Made by a program: the position numbers and the translations under genes. From positions 1 to 27,226 of the forward strand of contig JAGHCW010000050.1 in assembly GCA_021160245.1 (NCBI GenBank): 27,226 nt of DNA, in the 5' to 3' direction. The notes under the pieces are model-generated. The model did no database searches. It was given only the letters and a program-made list of their open reading frames with translations, and was not told where the DNA came from. The stretch is from a bacterium. GTDB lineage: Bacteria; B130-G9. Of this stretch, positions 22,710-27,226 are shown in pieces; within the stretch, counting starts at the first letter, position 1, and each line of letters starts with the position of its first letter.

Positions 22710-24932
22710 ATGAAGAATCGTCTTCTGCCGATCTTCATGGTTGTCTTGATTTTTGTGGCCTTCTCACAGGTCGGAAACGCTCAGACGTGGCACAGCTATC
22801 CCAAGGCGAATGGCCAGGGGCAGCTTGTAATCGAGGGTAACTATCTGTGGTCCGCCGGCGAGCTTCTGTATCGGTACGACATCTCTTCTGGGGCCTGGCG
22901 CATGTTCGGCCGCGATGATGGCTTGCCGGAGAATGCCCTGAACTGCATTGCCCTAGACTCTGGCGGCGCCAAGTGGATTGGGACCCAGGACAGGGGACTA
23001 TGGTCGTTCGACGGAAATGAGTTTCATCGACTCGATCTAGACATGCCATCCGCCCCGGAGTCGGTCTCGATCCTAATGACAGACCCAACCGACCGTATAT
23101 GGTTCGCTAAAAAATGGAGTGAGGGGCTGTGGGTCTCCGACGGCCTGATAACCCTCTGCCACGGCGAGTCATCCGGACTTATCGGCCGAGTGAAGTCGAT
23201 CACATGGGGGCCTGGTGATACTGCCTGGTGCACAACAAACAATAGCGTTTATCGTCTCGACGGCGACACCTGGACAGAGCTTAAGACCGCCGGTGACTAC
23301 TACTTTGACACTATCTTCGCCGATAGATCCGGGACGGTCTGGGTAACGCAGAGCATGGGGCCGATCCTCCGATACAATGGCGATACATGGACCTCCTGCT
23401 CAATTCCTGGAGCAGATTCGTTCAATCCATTCAGTGGCTTCTCCGAGGGACCTGATGGGACAATATGGTTGGCCAATTATAGGTGCCTCGCACGTTTTGA
23501 TGGCGCCGAATGGACGAGCTTCAAGGTAGGCGATGGCATGCCGTCAGAATGGCCCGACATCATAGATGTATCGAGCACGGCCGTGGATGACAACAACGTC
23601 TTATACGCATCGTGCAATCTTGGGATCATCAGCTACGACGGCCAACAGTGGTCCATTATTGGGCCTCTTAGCAACGTTCCGGTCAACAATCTCACCGCAG
23701 CTTCATGGGCCAACGACCGACTATTCTTTGGGACATGGGATAATGGGCTGGGCGAGTTCGATGGTCTCCAGTGGCGTATGGACCGGGACGATTCTGCCGG
23801 CTCAAATGCTCCGTTTGACGTCGTGCAATATGACCCCGAGCGCGACGTGACCTGGTATGGCGGCGAGAGGAGTGGCTTTGGCTGCTTTGGCCCGGGCGCC
23901 GGGGAGTACACTGGCGGCTCTGATGCTAACCGTCCGAAGTCCGGCAAATGTATGACGCTGGACCAGGACGGCAACGTGTGGGTAGGTTCAGGGAGCAATA
24001 TTCACAAATGGGATGGTTATACATGGACTAAGTACACAGATGAGGACGGTCTTCTGCCTGTCGAGAGCTTCACGGGCATTGCTGCTTCGCATGACGGTTC
24101 TATATGGGCTGTCGGCCGGTGCGTGCCAGCCTCGATGATAATGACGGCCAGCGTCTTTGATAACGGAACATGGACGGTCAAGACTTTTGATGATATTTCC
24201 GGACAGGCGGCCGACATCACATCTGACGCGCTTGGCGGCGTCTGGGGTTTGCTCCAGATGGTGGACATCGAAGGCAACTGCAAGGTGGTGAGGCTCTCAC
24301 TCGATGGCGTTCTTGCGGAATGGGACATGGCCGGGGGCGGCTGGGGACTGCAAAAGATATTCGTATCCCCTCAGGTGAACGGTATCTGGCTCGTGGGCGA
24401 ATACGGGGCCCTGCGTCTTTTTGACGACGAATGGCGACTTGTAACTCCGGCGGAAGGCCTAGCCTCTGGCTCTGTTTACAGCGTTGCATTTGCGCCGAAC
24501 AACGTGACCTGGTTCTGCACAGGAACCTCGCTCTGCAGGCTGGATGAAAGCCCAATCCCATGGGTCCGACTCTACGCGGCCGGTGGCACTGGCGGAACGC
24601 TTGATTTTAAGTCCGGGGACACGTTGGACGTTCAAGCCGAGCTCCATAATCCGATGACCGAGTGCTCGGTATCGATTTACGTAGCGGTTCGACTGCCAAA
24701 CGATCCCACGTTGTTCTTCTGGCCGTCGTTCTCAACCCAGCAGGAAGCGGCATTTACAGGAACGCTCTCCGACAAGATGTTCTTGGGGCCGCTCTCCCTA
24801 TTCACGCACACATTCTCAGGCCAAGAACCTCCGGGCACATACTCAATCTTCTCTGCCGTCTTCTCCAACGAAACTAGTGAGATGATCGGCGACATCCAGC
24901 AGGTGGACATAGACTTCACAGCCGGGCAATAG
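22710..24932 (+). CDS. Secreted beta-propeller protein (two-component-regulator propeller type)
   Basis: This 740-residue exported protein has a signal peptide at 1-24 (MKNRLLPIF..., cleavage after GNA). Residues about 26-620 are repeats of about 40-45 residues with the Reg_prop-like pattern DG.IW......L.RFDG..WT, for example GPDGTIWLANYRCLARFDG, GDTAWCTTNNSVYRLDGDTW, and GNVWVGSGSNIHKWDGYTW. Such repeats build one or two seven-bladed propellers, as in the sensor part of hybrid two-component systems. No kinase or membrane anchor follows here. From about residue 622 to the end there is a beta-sandwich-like domain (GDTLDVQAELHNPM to the terminal TAGQ). The role is unknown, probably ligand or glycan binding outside the cell. 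GGGAGGGGAG precedes the ATG. It lies 147 bp after the small secreted protein, with a hairpin between. Confidence 0.82.
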   Translation: MKNRLLPIFMVVLIFVAFSQVGNAQTWHSYPKANGQGQLVIEGNYLWSAGELLYRYDISSGAWRMFGRDDGLPENALNCIALDSGGAKWIGTQDRGLWSFDGNEFHRLDLDMPSAPESVSILMTDPTDRIWFAKKWSEGLWVSDGLITLCHGESSGLIGRVKSITWGPGDTAWCTTNNSVYRLDGDTWTELKTAGDYYFDTIFADRSGTVWVTQSMGPILRYNGDTWTSCSIPGADSFNPFSGFSEGPDGTIWLANYRCLARFDGAEWTSFKVGDGMPSEWPDIIDVSSTAVDDNNVLYASCNLGIISYDGQQWSIIGPLSNVPVNNLTAASWANDRLFFGTWDNGLGEFDGLQWRMDRDDSAGSNAPFDVVQYDPERDVTWYGGERSGFGCFGPGAGEYTGGSDANRPKSGKCMTLDQDGNVWVGSGSNIHKWDGYTWTKYTDEDGLLPVESFTGIAASHDGSIWAVGRCVPASMIMTASVFDNGTWTVKTFDDISGQAADITSDALGGVWGLLQMVDIEGNCKVVRLSLDGVLAEWDMAGGGWGLQKIFVSPQVNGIWLVGEYGALRLFDDEWRLVTPAEGLASGSVYSVAFAPNNVTWFCTGTSLCRLDESPIPWVRLYAAGGTGGTLDFKSGDTLDVQAELHNPMTECSVSIYVAVRLPNDPTLFFWPSFSTQQEAAFTGTLSDKMFLGPLSLFTHTFSGQEPPGTYSIFSAVFSNETSEMIGDIQQVDIDFTAGQ

Positions 24933-24991
24933 ACAACCCAAAACTGCGAGCATTCTCTGGGGTGTATTCCTCTGAATTCGGCGTGTTTTAG

Positions 24992-25145
24992 AGGCTGCCT
25001 GAAAGGTCGTATTTCTGTTTTGCAGGGGCGGGGCTTGTCTCCGCCCATCTATATATTCAGGCACTCACAAGGCGCCTCCACATATAGCATGTCCAGTTGC
25101 GCCTCGCATGCCGACTCCAACGAAAACCGACCTATTAGACAGGCT
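24992..25145 (-). mobile_element. MITE-like element, copy 4
   Basis: This is a 154-bp element with ends AGGCTGCCTGAAAGGTCG and CGACCTATTAGACAGGCT, inverted repeats with 14 of 18 matches. The core reads TGCAGGGGCGGGGCTTGTCT, then CCGCCCATCTATATATTC, so its ATCTATATAT part is in the opposite orientation to copies 1 and 2. The length matches copies 1 and 2 within 3 bp. It lies between the convergent propeller and ispG genes. Confidence 0.75.
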
Positions 25146-25183
25146 TTTTATTTGGGTGGCCTGAAGAGATGCGGTCACCCGCT

Positions 25184-25264
25184 CCTCCCTCCTCGAGATC
25201 CTCATCTGATGGGGATATAGAGGGAGGCGCCGGCCGCCGCACATCCCCCGAATGAATTCGGGGG
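25184..25264. repeat. Two hairpins between convergent genes
   Basis: Positions 25184-25227 pair CCTCCCTC with GAGGGAGG around an inner ATCC/GGAT pairing. Positions 25245-25264 form a strong stem, CCCCCGAAT, GA, ATTCGGGGG (9 bp). Either could end transcription from ispG or the propeller gene, but neither has a T-tract. The rest of 25146-25365 shows no gene. Confidence 0.6.
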
Positions 25265-25354
25265 TTAGGATTATGATAGCCTTCTGCATCGCCTCGGCTG
25301 AAGTCGGGCGATGAGCTGGCGTTCACGACCTCGGCGATGCCGGATGGACAGGCG

Positions 25355-25371
25355 GAAAGCCCGTCCTACAC
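25355..25371 (-). repeat. Dispersed repeat (GTGTAGGACGGGCTTTC type), copy B, at the ispG stop
   Basis: The minus strand reads GTGTAGGACGGGCTTTC, identical to 21748-21764. Its GTG-TAG is in frame with ispG and provides the last Val codon and the stop codon. Confidence 0.6.
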
Positions 25372-26472
25372 ATCTCGCACGGTCTGCTTCACATCCCAGA
25401 TGAGGCGATTGATGGCGATTTCGGCGGCGCCGCTTGCGTAGCGCTTGCCCTTTCTGAACAGGTTGGCGGTACCATCGTCCGCGAACGCGATGCCAATGTC
25501 CGCTTGCCGCGCCTCCCCGGGCCCGTTCACAACGCAGCCCATCACGGCGATCGTGATGTCGGCCTCGAGACCTGAGAGTTTGCTCTTGACTGTCTCAAGA
25601 TGAGCCAACAGATCGACTTTGCAGCGGCCACACGTCGGGCAGGCGACGAATTCAACGCCTCGTGGGCGAAGCCCGAGGACTCTTAGTATCTCGATTGCGA
25701 CCTCAACTTCGGCAAGCGAGTCGTCCGCTAGCGAGACGCGGATCGTGTCGCCGATGCCTTGCAGCAGGAGCGAGCCGATGCCGATGGCGGATTTTATGAT
25801 CGCGGTTCGACCAGAGCCGCTCGCAGTTATACCGAGGTGCAGGGGATAGCTGGTGATTTGTGAAATCGTGAGATAGGCATCGACCGTGTCCGTAACGTCG
25901 TGCGATTTCATCGAAAGCTTCAAGTCCTGAAAGCCCCAGCTCTCGAACTTGTTGATGCACAGGATGGCCGATTGGACCATCGCTTGAGGCGTTGGGCCGC
26001 CATACATCCTCAGAAGAGACTGCTCCAACGAGCCGGAGTTGATGCCGATACGAATTGGTATTCCGGCGCTCTTGGCCGCGTCGGCGACGGCCTTGAGATG
26101 CTGGTCGCGCTTCATGTTGCCCGGATTTATGCGAACGCAGTCGACACCACCCTCAATCACCGTCAGCGCCAGCTTGTGGTCAAGGTGAATGTCCGCAACA
26201 ACGGGGATCGGACTCCGCTTCGTTATATCGCCGACCGCCTCCGCTGCGGCCTCGTCCGGAACCGCCACGCGAATAATCTGGCAGCCCGCGGCCTGAAGCT
26301 CGCGAGTTTTTGCGATCACCGCGTCAACGTCGGTCGTTGGGCATTTCGTCATCGATTGGACGGAGACGGGCGCGCCAGCTCCAATTTCCACGTCCCGGAG
26401 CACTAGCTTCCGCGTTTTAGGACGGGCGTCCTCCGATAGTGCCTCGATCTTAAGGTCGCCTATATCGCTCAT
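25366..26472 (-). CDS. ispG: 4-hydroxy-3-methylbut-2-en-1-yl diphosphate synthase IspG (GcpE)
   Basis: This enzyme makes HMBPP from MEcPP in the MEP isoprenoid pathway with a [4Fe-4S] cluster. From ATG at 26472 it has 368 residues. Motifs are VSVQSMTKCPTTDV near the N-terminus, VADIHLDHKLAL, CVRINPGN, IRIGINSGSLE, LGITASGSG, and the cluster region CPTCGRC (about 275-281) with MGCVVNGPGEA (about 310-320), which carries the third Cys and the Glu ligand. This is the compact bacterial form without the large plant/Chlamydia insertion. The start at 26472 has GGAGG 8 nt upstream; a longer reading from 26493 overlaps that site and is less likely. The stop codon lies in a dispersed repeat. Confidence 0.96.
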   Translation of the reverse strand: MSDIGDLKIEALSEDARPKTRKLVLRDVEIGAGAPVSVQSMTKCPTTDVDAVIAKTRELQAAGCQIIRVAVPDEAAAEAVGDITKRSPIPVVADIHLDHKLALTVIEGGVDCVRINPGNMKRDQHLKAVADAAKSAGIPIRIGINSGSLEQSLLRMYGGPTPQAMVQSAILCINKFESWGFQDLKLSMKSHDVTDTVDAYLTISQITSYPLHLGITASGSGRTAIIKSAIGIGSLLLQGIGDTIRVSLADDSLAEVEVAIEILRVLGLRPRGVEFVACPTCGRCKVDLLAHLETVKSKLSGLEADITIAVMGCVVNGPGEARQADIGIAFADDGTANLFRKGKRYASGAAEIAINRLIWDVKQTVRDV

Positions 26473-26480
26473 GTTCTCAA

Positions 26481-26485
26481 CCTCC
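26481..26485 (-). promoter_or_regulatory. Ribosome binding site that sets the ispG start
   Basis: GGAGG on the minus strand, 8 nt before ATG at 26472, within the codons of a longer alternative reading from 26493. It favours the shorter protein beginning MSDIGDLK. Confidence 0.65.
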
Positions 26486-26545
26486 ATTCTCATACATCCA
26501 GTCTGCCTCGCCAGTAATCAATTTGAGGTGATAGGTTTCTTGCTC

Positions 26546-26735
26546 GCACCCGCTGGGTGCTTTGGAGTGCGGTGGCTTGACACCGCTTTGTTACGCGGTG
26601 GCTCGACGCCGCGATCGCTCCATTCGGTCGCTATGATAGCTGACGTCTATCCTAAACCGGCGATTGAGAAGCGTGCTCAGTATATCGCGTCAAACCGCGA
26701 CGTGTGAAAGCGGCGTCGAGCCGCCGCACTCCAAA
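26546..26735. repeat. Palindromic element with long inverted ends (TTTGGAGTGCGG type)
   Basis: The left arm 26561-26589 (TTTGGAGTGCGGTGGCTTGA, then CACCGCTTT) and the right arm 26707-26735 (AAAGCGGCGTCGAGCCGCCG, then CACTCCAAA) are inverted repeats of 29 bp with three mismatches. A second half-copy, GCGGTGGCTCGACGCCGC, lies inside. GCACCC-GCT-GGGTGC (26546-26560) is an extra hairpin at the left edge. There is no coding sequence in it. It fills most of the gap between ispG and the FAD-linked oxidase. I recall similar motifs as common intergenic repeats in environmental bacterial genomes. Confidence 0.7.
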
Positions 26736-26826
26736 ACATCACCGCACCCTTGGATCAATCTGATTACCGGAGTCCTGGGCCTTCTCTTGCTCCTTTCTGC
26801 AAAGCAATCCATGTAGGATACCTCCG

Positions 26827-27226
26827 CTAAAATATCTTGCCGGGATTCAAGATGTTGTCGGGATCAAAAACCTTCTTCAGTCCGCGCATCAGTTCTATTT
26901 GCGGTCGCCCGAGCTGTTTTTCAAGGAATTGGACCTTCGTTATGCCGACGCCATGCTCGCCGGTAATGGTTCCGCCGAGTTCGAGCGCCACGTCGAATAC
27001 CCTCGTCGCGGCCTGCTCCGCTCTCTCTTTTTGGCCCTTAACATCTGGGTTATAGAGGATATTGACGTGGATGTTCCCGTCACCCGCATGGCCGAAGTTG
27101 GGGATCACTAGATTCATCTCATCCGCTATCTGGCCTATCCGTCGCAGCAGTTCGGGGATTCTCGACGGCGGAACCCCCACGTCCTCGTTCACTTTGCGAG
27201 GCGCAAGCGCGCTTACTGACGAGGAG
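26827..27226 (-). CDS. FAD-linked oxidase, GlcD/D-lactate dehydrogenase type (C-terminal part, runs off the window)
   Basis: Only the last 132 codons lie in the window; the frame is open to the right edge (SSSVSALAPRKVNEDVGVPP, then SRIPELL). The protein is the C-terminal domain of the GlcD/DLD family: KVNEDVGVPPSRI, NFGHAGDGNIHVN with the conserved histidines, GGTITGEHGVG, and the C-terminal DPDNILNPGKIF. These flavoenzymes oxidise 2-hydroxy acids such as glycolate or D-lactate; the exact substrate cannot be read from the C-terminus. The FAD-binding (PCMH) half and any partner subunit lie outside. About 90 bp separate it from the palindromic element. Confidence 0.93.
   Translation of the reverse strand, partial: SSSVSALAPRKVNEDVGVPPSRIPELLRRIGQIADEMNLVIPNFGHAGDGNIHVNILYNPDVKGQKERAEQAATRVFDVALELGGTITGEHGVGITKVQFLEKQLGRPQIELMRGLKKVFDPDNILNPGKIF

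Overview
The window looks like a chromosomal segment of an uncultured, Gram-negative-type (diderm) bacterium. It is moderately GC-rich by eye and uses Shine-Dalgarno starts with frequent TTG and GTG (and apparently CTG) initiation. The lineage cannot be fixed from the sequence. A deep-branching candidate phylum is plausible because the secreted proteins are large repeat proteins and the intergenic regions are full of palindromic repeats. Genes for WecB, an O-antigen-ligase-type protein, a membrane sugar-nucleotide dehydratase, signal peptidase I, a Tat component and IspG (MEP pathway) point to a bacterium with a polysaccharide-decorated envelope.

Layout. 1-1020: a decayed IS110-family transposase beside strong palindromes. 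1070-1351 (+): a TatA/TatB-like protein. 1355-5665 (-): a tight operon reading small two-TM protein, rpoZ, yebC, ruvC, ruvA, OPT-family transporter. ruvC most likely starts at a CTG that overlaps the yebC stop, and ruvB is not next to ruvA. 6167-11023 (+): wecB, an O-antigen ligase/polymerase, a membrane-anchored TPR protein with a carbohydrate-binding-like C-terminus, and an MBL-fold hydrolase. 11040-12371 (-): trmFO. 12372-13407: a gene-poor stretch with a MITE-like element and an RHS/YD-repeat remnant. 13408-17013 (-): a 1201-residue secreted beta-helix protein, with a possible sigma-54-type promoter upstream. 17014-17564: IS-end-like repeats and a truncated MITE-like copy. 17565-19496 (+): a CapD/WbpM-like sugar epimerase/dehydratase whose 3' end overlaps the convergent lepB (19425-20162, -), itself preceded by mtaB. 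22153-24932 (+): two secreted proteins, a 136-residue single-domain protein and a 740-residue beta-propeller. 25366-26472 (-): ispG. The right edge holds the C-terminal part of a GlcD-type FAD-linked oxidase (-).

The genes fall into three groups. Housekeeping genes cover recombination/repair (ruvAC), transcription (rpoZ, yebC), tRNA modification (trmFO, mtaB), secretion (lepB, tat) and isoprenoid synthesis (ispG). Surface-polysaccharide genes are wecB, the ligase, the TPR protein and the CapD-like enzyme. Three secreted proteins are built from repeats. The most notable non-coding signal is a family of about 155-bp elements with imperfect terminal inverted repeats and a palindromic core. It occurs four times, all outside intact genes, with other palindromic repeat types beside it. 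I see no convincing new defence system, CRISPR array, tRNA or rRNA. The best leads are this MITE-like family, the internal architecture of the beta-helix protein, and a C-terminal domain it appears to share with the small secreted protein.
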